The notes beneath the pieces are model-generated. The model did no database searches. It had not been told where the DNA came from and saw only the letters and a program-made list of their open reading frames with translations. 64,000 bases of DNA, taken from the NCBI RefSeq assembly GCF_036250675.1, contig NZ_CP109592.1, positions 2,480,001 through 2,544,000 on the forward strand, read 5' to 3'. A program made the position numbers and the translations under genes. Positions 1 to 8,638 of this stretch are shown here, piece after piece (position 1 is the first letter of the stretch; every line of letters starts with the position of its first letter). Origin of the DNA: Streptomyces sp. NBC_01689 (lineage in GTDB: Bacteria > Actinomycetota > Actinomycetes > Streptomycetales > Streptomycetaceae).

Positions 1-47
1 ATTCCGGCTCCGACCACCACGACATCGCAGGTCAGTCGCTTACTCAC
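1..47 (-). CDS. Flavoprotein/NAD(P)-binding oxidoreductase, N-terminal 15 codons only
   Basis: Read on the minus strand from a GTG at 47, the first 15 codons are VSKRLTCDVVVVGAG. The stretch DVVVVGAG is the first beta strand and the start of the GxGxxG dinucleotide-binding loop of FAD- or NAD-dependent oxidoreductases. The rest of the gene lies outside the window, so substrate and family cannot be assigned. It is divergent from the aminopeptidase gene, with about 80 bases between the two chosen starts. The call rests on one short motif, but reading frame, start codon and position at the protein N-terminus all fit. Confidence 0.55.
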   Translation of the reverse strand, partial: MSKRLTCDVVVVGAG

Positions 48-128
48 ATCAGTACTATGTCACATGCTTCTATGGCTGGGAACAGTGCCGGGAGCTGCCC
101 GGACCGATCGACGGAAGAGGTGTCCACC

Positions 129-1538
129 GTGACCAAGGCACGGAAGAACGGCCTGTACCGAGAGATGTCCGGGGAGCTGTCCGCCGTGATGCGAACCGGC
201 TGGGCGGACACCGAACTGCGGGACCTGCGGCCGGTCGAACAGGCGCCCTACGCGGCCCGCCGCCGCGCGGCGCTGAGTGCGCTCTTCCCCGGCGAGCGAC
301 TCGTCGTCCCCTCCGGAGGCCTCAGGGTCCGCTCGAACGACAGCCACTACCCCTTCCGCCCGTACACCGGCTACGCCCATCTGACGGGTGACCGGTCCCG
401 GGACTGCGCCTTGGTCCTCGAACCCCGGCCCGGGGGCGGTCACGACGCGTACTGCTACCGGCTTCCCCGTGACGGCCGGGACACCGACGAGTTCTGGACG
501 GGCGCGACCGCCGAGCTGTGGACGGGGCGGCGACGCTCGCTCGCCGAGTCGGAACGTGAACTCGGCCTCCCCTGCCGGGACATCCGCACCCTCCCCGAGC
601 ACCTGCGGGACACCCGCACACCGACCCGGGTCGTACGCGGCCACGATCCCGTGCTGGACGCGGCGCCCGGGGCGGACGCCGAGCGGGACGCCGGACTGGA
701 GGAGGCCCTGTCCGGTCTGCGACTGGTCAAGGACGCCTGGGAGATCGGCGAGATGCGCCGGGCCGTGGACGCCACGGTGCGCGGATTCACCGATGTCGTG
801 CGGGAGTTGTCGCGGGCGGTGGCCACCTCGGAGCGATGGATCGAGGGCACGTTCTTCCGCCGCGCCCGGGTCGAGGGCAACGACGTCGGCTACGGGTCCA
901 TCTGCGCCGCCGGCGAGCATGCCACGATCATGCACTGGACGGACAACGACGGCCCGGTCCGGCCGGGTGAACTGCTGCTGCTCGACGCGGGCGTGGAGAC
1001 CCACACCCTCTACACCGCCGACGTCACGCGCACCCTGCCGATCAGCGGCACGTTCAGCACACTCCAGCGGAGGGTCTACGACGCGGTGTACGAGGCCCAG
1101 GAGGCCGGGATGGCCGCGGTGAAGCCGGGCGCCCGGTACCGCGACTTCCATGAGGCGGCGCAGCGCTCCCTGACCGAACGGCTGGTGACCTGGGGCCTGG
1201 TCGAGGGCCCGGCCGAGCGCGCCTGCGCACTCGGCCTGCAGCGCCGCTTCACCATGGCGGGCACCGGCCACATGCTCGGCCTCGACGTGCACGACTGTGC
1301 CCGGGCCCGCACCGATGACTACGTCGACGGAGTGCTGGAGCCGGGCATGGTGCTGACCGTCGAGCCGGGGCTCTACTTCCAGTCCGACGACCTGACCGTG
1401 CCCGAGGAGTGGCGCGGGATCGGCGTCCGGATCGAGGACGACCTGCTGGTCACCGCCGACGGCTACGAGAACCTGTCGGCCGGGCTGCCCCGGTCGTCCG
1501 CCGAAGTGGAGGCCTGGATGCGGGAGTTCGCCGGCTGA
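129..1538 (+). CDS. Xaa-Pro aminopeptidase (M24 family, PepP type)
   Basis: A cytosolic dinuclear metallopeptidase that removes an N-terminal residue ahead of proline. From the GTG at 129 the protein has 469 residues. The C-terminal pita-bread domain carries all five metal ligands: Asp286 and Asp298 (DAGVETHTLYTADVTRT), His381 (GTGHMLGLDVHD), Glu412 (TVEPGLYF) and Glu436 (GVRIEDD). The N-terminal third fits an AMP_N domain (PYAARRRAALSALFPGERLVV). The start at 129 is preferred to the in-frame ATG at 57 because GAAGAGG lies eight bases upstream of it and the extra 24 residues look non-conserved. Convergent with the next gene. Confidence 0.9.
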   Translation: MTKARKNGLYREMSGELSAVMRTGWADTELRDLRPVEQAPYAARRRAALSALFPGERLVVPSGGLRVRSNDSHYPFRPYTGYAHLTGDRSRDCALVLEPRPGGGHDAYCYRLPRDGRDTDEFWTGATAELWTGRRRSLAESERELGLPCRDIRTLPEHLRDTRTPTRVVRGHDPVLDAAPGADAERDAGLEEALSGLRLVKDAWEIGEMRRAVDATVRGFTDVVRELSRAVATSERWIEGTFFRRARVEGNDVGYGSICAAGEHATIMHWTDNDGPVRPGELLLLDAGVETHTLYTADVTRTLPISGTFSTLQRRVYDAVYEAQEAGMAAVKPGARYRDFHEAAQRSLTERLVTWGLVEGPAERACALGLQRRFTMAGTGHMLGLDVHDCARARTDDYVDGVLEPGMVLTVEPGLYFQSDDLTVPEEWRGIGVRIEDDLLVTADGYENLSAGLPRSSAEVEAWMREFAG

Positions 1539-1587
1539 CCGGGCCGTCCGCGGGCCGGGGCCCTCGACCGGGCTCCGGCACGCGGGC

Positions 1588-2241
1588 TCAGACGACCCTG
1601 AGGTGGGTGGCGCCGAGGCGGGTCCGGGCGGTCACGCGGGGCCGCGCGTCGCGGCGCGTCTCACGCGGCACCAGGGTCATCCGGGTGTAGCCCAGCTCCT
1701 GGAGGTTCCTGGGGGTCTCGTCGACGATCCGGCACTCCGTCCGTCCCCAGCGGGGGTCGGGATGGATCAACGGCCGCACCGCGCCGTCGTGCTGGAGGGC
1801 GTCCTGCCCCACCGAGCGGATCCAGTGCGGCAGTCCGTGCCGGTAGGCCGCCTCCATGATCGGGTCCTGGGCGATGTCCCGGCGGATCGACTGCAGCACG
1901 CGGTCCTGCCCGTCCCGCTCCAGGGCGGCGGCGAAGTGGGCCAGCATCGGCAGGCACCAGCTCGCCTCGTGCTCGCCGAGGACGGTGGCCGCGTCCGGGT
2001 GGAAGAGGACGAACCGGAGGAAATTGTCGCCCGGCATCGCCGTGGGATGAGGACCGACACCGCCGAAAAGTGTCTCGAACGCGGCGTTGGACAGCACGAC
2101 GTCCCAGCGGTGGTCGAAGACGACGGAGGGGAACGGCACGGCTTCGAGGAGGGCGGCGTAGTCCTGGAGATACGCCTGAGCCTCGGGGCTCTCGGGGACA
2201 GGTCGCGGCTGGGACCGCTGCCTTCCTGCCTGGTACGCCAT
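1588..2241 (-). CDS. MmyB-like ligand-binding domain protein without HTH
   Basis: A 217-residue protein resembling the C-terminal ligand-binding (PAS-like) half of MmyB-type actinobacterial regulators. The typical opening is visible at about residues 35-60 (PFPSVVFDHRWDVVLSNAAFETLF), followed by NFLRFVLFHPDAATVL. MmyB proteins normally have an N-terminal helix-turn-helix, and none is present here: only about 25 polar residues (PRPVPESPEAQ) precede the domain. It is either a stand-alone sensor or a regulator derivative acting through a partner. It is divergent from the XRE regulator at 2461, which could supply the DNA-binding function. Family call is fairly secure; role is unknown. Confidence 0.7.
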   Translation of the reverse strand: MAYQAGRQRSQPRPVPESPEAQAYLQDYAALLEAVPFPSVVFDHRWDVVLSNAAFETLFGGVGPHPTAMPGDNFLRFVLFHPDAATVLGEHEASWCLPMLAHFAAALERDGQDRVLQSIRRDIAQDPIMEAAYRHGLPHWIRSVGQDALQHDGAVRPLIHPDPRWGRTECRIVDETPRNLQELGYTRMTLVPRETRRDARPRVTARTRLGATHLRVV

Positions 2242-2294
2242 CGGGAGGTCACCCCTCTTGCCTATGCGGCCTTCACGCGGCGCCCCGATCCTGA

Positions 2295-2370
2295 TACCCG
2301 AAGCTCAGTCGTGTCAACTATCGTGGCATTTGGCGCTTGTTGACGGCTGATTCGCGCCACAGTTGTGGCG
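2295..2370. promoter_or_regulatory. Divergent promoter region with inverted repeats (MmyB-like / XRE genes)
   Basis: The intergenic stretch holds a -35-like TTGACA on the minus strand (2317-2312), with TATCAG 15 bases downstream, and a plus-strand TTGACG at 2340-2345. GTCAAC at 2313-2318 and GTTGAC at 2339-2344 are inverted copies of each other. A second inverted repeat, CGCCACAGTTGTGGCG (2355-2370, 7-bp arms), sits downstream of the plus-strand -35. This is a plausible shared operator, perhaps for the XRE protein. It is inferred from sequence pattern only. Confidence 0.4.
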
Positions 2371-2460
2371 AGACCTGGATGTGGGTTCGAACGAGCGACT
2401 AGTCTCCGGGGGTCCTGAGCATCATGTGAGAGACCTGAGAGAGACGTAGGAGATCTGTCG

Positions 2461-3117
2461 GTGACGGATGGCTTCGAAGTTCCGGGCGCCACGGCGACGG
2501 TTCTGCTGCCGGCCGTCGTGGCCCGGGTCACCGCGCTCGCCGACCGCCTCGGTGTGCAGCACACCGAGGTCTTCGACGTACGGCGCCTCTCGGCGGAGTC
2601 CGGCGTCCCCGAGCCCGTGGTGCGGGCCCTGCTCGGCGGCCGCCCGGCCGGCGAGCCCGATCTGCAGGCCCGTTTCCTGCAGCGTCTCGACCTGTTGCGC
2701 CGCACCCGGCTCAAGCCCAACGGGCGCAGGTACACCCAGCAGGAGATCGCCGACGGCGCCGGTATGTCGCGCCAGCAGGCGGGCGCCCTCATCAACGGCG
2801 ACCGGCGCCCCACGATGGAGCACTGCGACGCCATCCAGCGCTTCTTCCGGGTGCACGCGGGATTCCTGACGGCCGAGGACTCCGAAGCGCTCGTGGGCGC
2901 GCTGCAGCGTTCCGAACAGGAGTTGCTGCAACGGCTCGCCGACCGTGAGCGGGAGGCCGCCGCGGCGGCGGAGGACCCGCTGGAGAGACTGTTGCAGGAC
3001 CACGGCGTCCGCGGCATCGCCTGGCGGGCCGCGCAGTTGCCCACCGACCAGCACCGCGACAAGGTCGCCGAATGGCTGGACATGCTCTTGGAAAGCGTCA
3101 AGCGGCCCGAGTCATGA
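2461..3117 (+). CDS. XRE-family helix-turn-helix regulator
   Basis: A 218-residue predicted cytosolic DNA-binding protein. The helix-turn-helix lies at about residues 95-125: YTQQEIADGAGMSRQQAGAL followed by INGDRRPTMEHCDAIQRFF. An acidic helical tail rich in Glu and Gln follows. GTG start with TAGGAG eight bases upstream. It is the first gene of a compact cassette: its stop overlaps the ATG at 3114, and HEXXH, 7-TM and FAD genes follow. In XRE-ImmA/IrrE pairs the metalloprotein typically inactivates the repressor. That relationship is inferred here from gene order. Confidence 0.8.
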   Translation: MTDGFEVPGATATVLLPAVVARVTALADRLGVQHTEVFDVRRLSAESGVPEPVVRALLGGRPAGEPDLQARFLQRLDLLRRTRLKPNGRRYTQQEIADGAGMSRQQAGALINGDRRPTMEHCDAIQRFFRVHAGFLTAEDSEALVGALQRSEQELLQRLADREREAAAAAEDPLERLLQDHGVRGIAWRAAQLPTDQHRDKVAEWLDMLLESVKRPES

Positions 3118-3131
3118 TCCGGGGGAGATCC

Positions 3132-3680
3132 GTGGGTATCGGAAAGGACATGCGCCGGCTGTGCGGCGAGCTGGTGGCGGAGCTCTCGTTCCCGGCACCG
3201 GCGGAGCCCGCCACGCTGTACGCCGCCCTGTGCGACGCCATGAGCCGGCGGCGCGGTCGTCCCGTCCGGTTCCGCACCGCCGCGTTCCCGCCCGGCACCG
3301 CCAGCGGGCTGTGGCTCGACATGGCCGAGCAGGACCTGGTGGTCATCGAGGAACGCACCGCCCCCGACCACCAGTTGGTGATCCTCGGCCACGAGCTGTG
3401 GCACATGACGGCCGGGCACTGCGGCCATCATGTCGAGGGTGCTGCCGTGGCCGCCCGGCTGCTCAGTGACGACGCGGACCTGCGGGCGACCGTCCTGAAG
3501 GTCGCCGCACGCACCCGGTTCGATCTCGCCGACGAGAAGGAGGCCGAGAGCTTCGGCCTGCTGCTCGCCAGCAAGTGCCGTACGTGGCTGGCCGGTTCGC
3601 CGTTGCGCGGACCGGTGAGCCGGGACGGTCTGGCCGGCCGGATCGAGGCGTCCCTCGGCTGTCGCGGGCCGAAGGCCTGA
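3132..3680 (+). CDS. ImmA/IrrE-type HEXXH protein (toxin/antirepressor component)
   Basis: A 182-residue protein with a zinc-protease motif HELWH (His87, Glu88, His91), followed by GHCGHH. This is typical of ImmA/IrrE (DUF955-like) partners of XRE regulators and of what databases call a toxin component. Two starts are possible. The ATG at 3114 overlaps the preceding stop (ATGA). The GTG at 3132 has GGGGGAG just upstream and is preferred. The protein may cleave or sense the XRE repressor from 2461. Substrate is not visible in the sequence. Confidence 0.75.
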   Translation: MGIGKDMRRLCGELVAELSFPAPAEPATLYAALCDAMSRRRGRPVRFRTAAFPPGTASGLWLDMAEQDLVVIEERTAPDHQLVILGHELWHMTAGHCGHHVEGAAVAARLLSDDADLRATVLKVAARTRFDLADEKEAESFGLLLASKCRTWLAGSPLRGPVSRDGLAGRIEASLGCRGPKA

Positions 3681-3695
3681 GGACACTCCCCGGGA

Positions 3696-4922
3696 ATGGA
3701 CGGATCCAGCTACTACGTCCCGGCGGTCGCGATGGGCGTCGCCCTCGCCGTGAAAGCGCCGTCCCTCGTCCGCGGCAGGCGCGACCCGCTGCTGAGGTCC
3801 GTGGGCGCCCTGCTGGCGCTGACCTGTCTGGTCTTCCTGTTCGCGGCGCCCCCGACCATCCGCGAGGTCAACGACCTCACGGGGATCCCCAACGTCTCGG
3901 CGCCCCTGGTCTACTGTCTGCTGACCGCCTTCAGCGCCTCCTGTCTGGTGCTCATCATCTACTGGCGCGGCGGCCCCGCCGAGGTGACCCGGCGCCTCTC
4001 CCGCCGCTGGATCGCCGGATACGGCGTGGTGAGCGCGGTACTGGTGGTGCTCTACCTGATCGGGGACTGCCGCGAGGAGCGGCTGCGGGACTTCGACACC
4101 TACTACGCCAACACTCCGTTCGTCCGCGAGATGATCGTGCTCTACCTCGCGGCGCTGACCGTCGCGGGCGTCGCGATGAACATCATGTGCTGGCGCTGGG
4201 CGCTGCAGGTGAGCGGCTGGCTGCGGGCCGGACTCCTGACCATCGCGTGCGGCTTCCTCTTCAACGTCCCCTATTCGGCACTGAAGTTCATCGCCGTGGG
4301 CGCCCGCTGGAACGGCACCGACCTGGACGGTCTCAGCACGGACGTGGCACCCGTGCTTGCCTCGGCCGGGGCTCAGGTCAGCGCGGTCGGCTTCCTGCTC
4401 CCGCTGGCCTGCCAGCGTGCCGGGGACAGCTGGTGCACCTGGTCGACGTACCGCCGGCTCGGTCCGCTGTGGCGCGAGCTGCGGCCGGTCTCGGCCCACG
4501 AGGACCGCGCCGTGCGGATCTCCTGGTGGTCCCCCGGCGAACTGCGGGTCACCCAGCGGGAGTCCGACATCCACGACGGCATGCTCAGCCTCTACCCCTA
4601 CTTCGACTCCGAGGCGCGCGCCCTCGCCTACGACGCGGCGCTGGCGGCGGGCTCCGAGCCCGTGCAGGCGCAGGCCGAGGCGGACGCGGCGATGGTCACG
4701 GTGGCGGTACGGGCCAGGGCGGCCGACCCGGAGGGCCGGGTCATCAGCGCGGCGGAGGCGGCCACCGCCCCCGCCGGACCCGGGTCCGCGTACGCCTACA
4801 CCGACGGTCCGCGCGACCTGGTGCGGATGTCGATGGCCCTGCGTCAGTCCCCCGTCGTCGCGGCCGCCCGAGGGCGCGCCGCGGCCAGGTCAGAGAGCGA
4901 CTTCCATGAGCAATCCCGCTAG
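3696..4922 (+). CDS. Seven-TM membrane protein, MAB_1171c-like family
   Basis: A 408-residue integral membrane protein. About seven hydrophobic segments occupy residues 5-250 (examples: YYVPAVAMGVALAV, LVYCLLTAFSASCLVLIIYW, LLTIACGFLFNVPYSALKFI), followed by a cytosolic domain of about 150 residues. This layout and the conserved context match the actinobacterial MAB_1171c-like putative transporter family (DUF6545-type C-terminus), which has no established substrate. The gene follows the HEXXH gene by 15 bases and its last 17 bases overlap the flavoprotein gene, so the four genes are probably co-transcribed. A sensor or receptor role is as likely as transport. Confidence 0.65.
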   Translation: MDGSSYYVPAVAMGVALAVKAPSLVRGRRDPLLRSVGALLALTCLVFLFAAPPTIREVNDLTGIPNVSAPLVYCLLTAFSASCLVLIIYWRGGPAEVTRRLSRRWIAGYGVVSAVLVVLYLIGDCREERLRDFDTYYANTPFVREMIVLYLAALTVAGVAMNIMCWRWALQVSGWLRAGLLTIACGFLFNVPYSALKFIAVGARWNGTDLDGLSTDVAPVLASAGAQVSAVGFLLPLACQRAGDSWCTWSTYRRLGPLWRELRPVSAHEDRAVRISWWSPGELRVTQRESDIHDGMLSLYPYFDSEARALAYDAALAAGSEPVQAQAEADAAMVTVAVRARAADPEGRVISAAEAATAPAGPGSAYAYTDGPRDLVRMSMALRQSPVVAAARGRAAARSESDFHEQSR

Positions 4923-6366
4923 CGCCCCCCGGGGCGTGGCAGCAGACGGCCGTGCCCCGGTTCCCGGCCGGGCCGTCGTCATCGGTGCCGGGCCGGCCGG
5001 CCTGCTGGCCGCCGCGGCCCTGCAGGCGTACGCCGACGTCACCGTCGTCGAGCGCGACGTCCTGCCCGCGGGGCCCGGGCCGCGCAAGGGGATACCACAG
5101 GCCCGGCACGCGCATCCCCTGTGGTCGGGCGGAGCCCGCGCCATGGAGGAACTCGTCCCCGGTGTGACCGCCGCCTGGCTGGCCGCGGGTGCCCGCCGGA
5201 TCGCGCTGCCGACCGGACTGGTGACCCTCTCGTCGCGGGGCTGGCTGCGGCGCTGGCCCGAGACGGAGTTCATGATCTCGTGCAGCCGTGATCTGCTCGA
5301 CGCGGTGCTGCGCGAACAGGTCGCGCGTTCCGGGCGGGTGACGGTCCTGGACTCCACGGAACTGCTCGGTCTCGAGGGAGACGCCTCGCGGGTGAAGGGC
5401 GTGCGGGTACGGACGTCCGACGGCGCGGAGCGGGTCCTCGACGTCGATCTGGTGGTGGACGCCGCGGGACGCGGTTCGCGCTCCAGCGCGTGGCTCGACG
5501 TGCTCGGTGTACCGCCGGCGCCGATGGACGAGATCGACTCCGGACTCGCCTTCGCCAGCCGGGTGTTCCGGGCACCGGCCGGCGCCGGGGACTTCCCGGT
5601 GGTCATGGTGCGGCCCGACCCGGCGCAGCCCGTGCCGGGACGGTCCGCGACCGTGGTCCCCCTGGAGGGCGAACGCTGGCTGGTGACGCTCTCGGGCACC
5701 CGTGGCGGACAACCGACCGCGGCCGCCGAGGAGTTCGAGCTGTTCGCGCGCAGCCTGAGGCATCCCCTGGTCGGGGAGCTGGTCGCGCACACCGAGCCGT
5801 TGACGGACGTCGTGCTCACCCGCAGCACGATCAACCGCCGGCGTCTCTTCGAGAAGGTACGGGACTGGCCCGAGGGGTTCGTCGCTCTCGGCGACTCCGT
5901 CGCCACGTTCAACCCGGTCCACGGACACGGGATGTCGGTGGCCGCCCAGGGTGCGCTGGCGCTGCGCGGACAGGTGGCCGAGTACGGGGTCACGGCACCG
6001 GGGCTCGCGCGGCGGGCACAGCGCGCGGTGGCCCTGCCGGTGGCGGCGGCCTGGGAACTGGCCAGGGCCACGGACCTCCGCCACCCCGAGGCGATCGGCG
6101 AACAGGCGGGCGTCGCGCGGACGTTGTTCGGCCGCTACGTGGAGCGGGTGACGCGGACCGCGGCCGGACATCCGCTCGCCGCCAAGGCCCTCCTCTCCGT
6201 GACCACCCTCTCGGCGCCGCTGACCGCCCTCGTGGGACCCGAGGTGCTCCTCGCGGTGCTGCGAGGTCCACGGCATCCCGCGCTGACCGAGCCTCCGCTC
6301 ACGCCCGACGAGCGCTCCGCGGTGTTCGACGCGCCGGAGCCGTCGGTGACCCCGGCCACGGGCTGA
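4906..6366 (+). CDS. FAD-dependent monooxygenase/oxidoreductase
   Basis: A 486-residue flavoprotein of the aromatic hydroxylase/halogenase-like superfamily. The FAD-binding GxGxxG is at about residue 27 (VVIGAGPAGLLAAAAL). The second FAD motif is GFVALGDSVATFNPVHGHGM in the C-terminal third. KGIPQARHAHPL near the N-terminus is typical of this cassette-associated subfamily. ATG 4906 is chosen because upstream sequence belongs to the membrane-protein gene, with which it overlaps by 17 bases; its ribosome site is weak, so translational coupling is likely. Substrate unknown. Two GC hairpins follow 37 and 103 bases after the stop. Confidence 0.8.
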   Translation: MSNPASAPRGVAADGRAPVPGRAVVIGAGPAGLLAAAALQAYADVTVVERDVLPAGPGPRKGIPQARHAHPLWSGGARAMEELVPGVTAAWLAAGARRIALPTGLVTLSSRGWLRRWPETEFMISCSRDLLDAVLREQVARSGRVTVLDSTELLGLEGDASRVKGVRVRTSDGAERVLDVDLVVDAAGRGSRSSAWLDVLGVPPAPMDEIDSGLAFASRVFRAPAGAGDFPVVMVRPDPAQPVPGRSATVVPLEGERWLVTLSGTRGGQPTAAAEEFELFARSLRHPLVGELVAHTEPLTDVVLTRSTINRRRLFEKVRDWPEGFVALGDSVATFNPVHGHGMSVAAQGALALRGQVAEYGVTAPGLARRAQRAVALPVAAAWELARATDLRHPEAIGEQAGVARTLFGRYVERVTRTAAGHPLAAKALLSVTTLSAPLTALVGPEVLLAVLRGPRHPALTEPPLTPDERSAVFDAPEPSVTPATG

Positions 6367-6402
6367 GGGACGGGGCAGGACGCGCCGGCCCCGGAGGCGG
6401 CT

Positions 6403-6431
6403 CCGCCCCCGGGCGGCCGTCCCGGGGGCGG
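6403..6431 (+). terminator. GC hairpin after the XRE-FAD cassette
   Basis: An 11-bp perfect stem (CCGCCCCCGGG / CCCGGGGGCGG) closes a 7-base loop 36 bases after the flavoprotein stop. There is no U-run, as is common for Streptomyces terminators. Confidence 0.55.
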
Positions 6432-6468
6432 GGTCCGGCCCGGGGGGCGCCGGGCGCGGCTGGACCGG

Positions 6469-6487
6469 GCCCGTGGGCCCCACGGGC
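6469..6487 (+). terminator. Second GC hairpin
   Basis: An 8-bp stem (GCCCGTGG / CCACGGGC) with a 3-base loop lies downstream of the first hairpin and may act as a backup terminator. Confidence 0.4.
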
Positions 6488-7046
6488 GAAACCGCTCCCC
6501 CGAGGGCCCGATCCGGCCGTCCGGGACGGGCCACGGATGGATACGAACGGGCTCGGCCCACCGGAGCGGAGCGGGGCCGCCCGTGAAGGACCGGGCCCCG
6601 ACCCCGCCCGGACGAGGGACAGGGGCCGGACCGAGCCGACTCCGGGCGGGACGGGCCGACGGCGCGGCTCAGGCGGTGCGGCCCCGCACGGTCGGTCCCC
6701 CACGTCCCCCGTCGCACGTCGCACGTCCCCCGTCCCCCGTCGCACGTCATACGGAGGTCGGTCGCGGGGCAGGGGGTCACATGCCGACCGGTCGGGCCGG
6801 GCGGTTCGACGTCCGAGCGCAGAGTGGCCGGTCCCAGCCCGCCCGACGCCGGGCGCCGAGCGGTCCGACGTCAGCCGGACGGGACCGGCCGGCCGATGCC
6901 GATCCCACGGCCCGACTCGGCCGGACGGGTGAGGGCGTCGCCCGCCGGGCTCGGGAACCGATCCGTCCCGGCGCCCGCTCCGGCGTACACCGCGGCCGAG
7001 CGGTCCGGCCGCGGTGGGCGCCCGGAGCGGGCGCAGCGGCGGCCCG
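6488..7046. other. Intergenic stretch without a supported gene
   Basis: About 560 bases of very GC-rich sequence. Open frames here have no ribosome site and read as Arg/Pro/Gly-rich low complexity. The only structure noted is a short-repeat block at 6701-6750. Confidence 0.6.
6701..6750. repeat. Short direct repeats (CACGTC / CCCCGTC units)
   Basis: Fifty bases are built from alternating CGCACGTC and CCCCGTC units, for example CACGTCCCCCGTC at 6701 and again at 6722, and CGCACGTC at 6713 and 6741. No coding role is seen. Slippage-generated repetition is the simplest explanation. Confidence 0.6.
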
Positions 7047-8090
7047 TCACGTCGCGCTGCGTTCGCTCGCCTCCCGCAGGTCCCGTTCCACCCGCCGGTT
7101 GTGCGCCGTGTCCGGCTGCCCCACCGTCGTGCCGGGACGGCCGACCCGCAGCAGTTCCCGCCAGTGTTCGCGGCTCCAGTCCGCCGGTCTGGTGGTGCTG
7201 GTGAACTCCTCGACGAGGCCGAGGAAGCGCGCGGGGTCGCTGTGGAACGGAAAGTGGCCCGCGCCCTCGAAGATCTCCAGCCTGCTGCCGGGCATCGCCC
7301 GGTGCGCCCCGTACGCGTGCCGCACGGGCACCACGCTGTCCCGGTCTCCCCACAGCAGCATCGTCGGCATGCCCTCGGTGAGGTAGCAGCGGTCGAGCAT
7401 GGTCACCGACTGGCCGCGCCAGTCGACCACGGCGCGCAGGGTGCGGATGAACGCGCTGCGGGAGGTCGCGTCGGGCAGGGCGTCCACGAGGTTCAGCAGT
7501 TCCGGCGCGTCCTGGCCGATGTCGGTGTCCAGAAGCCTCATCAGGCGGAGGAACAGGCCCACTTGGAACCTCATGCCGGGCAGCCGCAGGGCGGCCAGCA
7601 GGAGATCGGCGCCCGGCAGCGAGACGGCCCGCAGCACCGGGTTGACCTCGTTGCCGACACCCCCGGCGCTGACCAGGATCAGCCGTTCCGTACGGTCGGG
7701 GAACTGGTACGCGAACTGCATCGCGACGCCTCCGCCGAGCGAGTGACCGACCAGGGTCGCCGACTCGATGTCGAGCGTGGTCAGCAGGTCGCGGACCCCG
7801 TTGGCGTACGCGGCCACCGAGTAGTCGGCGCGCGGCTTGTCGGACTCCCCGTGGCCCAGCAGGTCGGGCGCGATCACGGTGTGGGTGCGGGCGAGGTCGG
7901 GGATCAGGTCGGCCCAGGTCGCCGACGAGTCGCCGATGCCGTGGATCAGGACCAGCGCGGGCCCCTCGCCCGCGACGCGGTAGGCACGCCGGTAGCCGTG
8001 CACGACGTCGTGCCGCAGGCACAGTTCAGCGTCGCCCACCGAGCGCAGTCGCGGGTTTCGTCCCGGACGCCGAGGCGGTACGTCGACCAC
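7047..8090 (-). CDS. Alpha/beta hydrolase
   Basis: A 347-residue alpha/beta-hydrolase-fold enzyme, presumably cytosolic. It shows the oxyanion strand LVLIHGIGDSSATW, the strand-loop APDLLGHGESDKP, the nucleophile elbow GHSLGGG, the acid region LLWGDRDSVVP and the catalytic His in GAGHFPFHS. It resembles hydrolases such as haloalkane dehalogenase- or MhpC-like proteins; substrate cannot be told. The start is GTG at 8090, with AGGAGG seven bases upstream. The longer frame back to 8216 adds 42 residues without a ribosome site. It stands alone on the minus strand. Confidence 0.85.
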   Translation of the reverse strand: MVDVPPRRPGRNPRLRSVGDAELCLRHDVVHGYRRAYRVAGEGPALVLIHGIGDSSATWADLIPDLARTHTVIAPDLLGHGESDKPRADYSVAAYANGVRDLLTTLDIESATLVGHSLGGGVAMQFAYQFPDRTERLILVSAGGVGNEVNPVLRAVSLPGADLLLAALRLPGMRFQVGLFLRLMRLLDTDIGQDAPELLNLVDALPDATSRSAFIRTLRAVVDWRGQSVTMLDRCYLTEGMPTMLLWGDRDSVVPVRHAYGAHRAMPGSRLEIFEGAGHFPFHSDPARFLGLVEEFTSTTRPADWSREHWRELLRVGRPGTTVGQPDTAHNRRVERDLREASERSAT

Positions 8091-8308
8091 GGGCTCACCT
8101 CCTGTTCCCGGGCCGCCGAGCGGGCGGCCTGCGGACTCCGTTGCCAGCCTAGGGCTCCTGTCCCACGAGGGATTTCCGTGAGGTTTCGCCTCCGCTAAGC
8201 GGGCGAACCGCCGCACATCGAAACGGCATTGTCAGTGGTGGACGGCAAGCTGGGGTCACGTAGTGCCACGCACCGCTCACGACCAGCCGACCCGGGGAGA
8301 GCCGTCCG

Positions 8309-8551
8309 ATGCAGACCGCCGTACTGACCGACCACGAACGCGCCGCCGTGCAGGCCTATCTGCGTCTCCTCCAGACCGTACGGGCCGCTTTCGACGGTAC
8401 GCCGGACGCGCACCGGCCGCCTGTGGTGGCGCCGTCCGTGCTCGCGGAGGCGGAGCGGGCGCTGGCGGCGGCCGGACTCGCGGGCAACGAGGAGGAGTTC
8501 TTCCGGCTGCTGCACCGCTGGTGTCCGGAGCCCGGCGGACGGCTGCCCTGA
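8309..8551 (+). CDS. Small conserved-looking hypothetical protein
   Basis: An 80-residue protein with two predicted helical stretches (DHERAAVQAYLRLLQTVRAAF and VLAEAERALAAAGLAGNEEEFFRLLHRW). It has a good ribosome site (GGGGAGAG) before ATG 8309, an acidic composition and normal Streptomyces codon bias, so it is probably a real gene. No family is recognised. It is monocistronic and ends before a strong hairpin. Confidence 0.6.
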   Translation: MQTAVLTDHERAAVQAYLRLLQTVRAAFDGTPDAHRPPVVAPSVLAEAERALAAAGLAGNEEEFFRLLHRWCPEPGGRLP

Positions 8552-8638
8552 ACCCCCGTACTCCGGGGGTCCGGCCCACCGGACCCGGTCCCGGCCGGGT
8601 GGCCGGCGGCCCCGGCCGCGGTGAGGGTTCTCCCGCTC

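Noticed and set aside
2262..4574. Minus-strand frame of 770 codons across the XRE-HEXXH-membrane genes
   Set aside because: Conflicts with three genes carrying HTH, HEXXH and TM features; reads as low complexity.
6583..7386. Plus-strand frame of 267 codons between the FAD gene and the hydrolase
   Set aside because: No ribosome site, Arg/Pro/Gly-rich, and its 3' half is antisense to the alpha/beta hydrolase.
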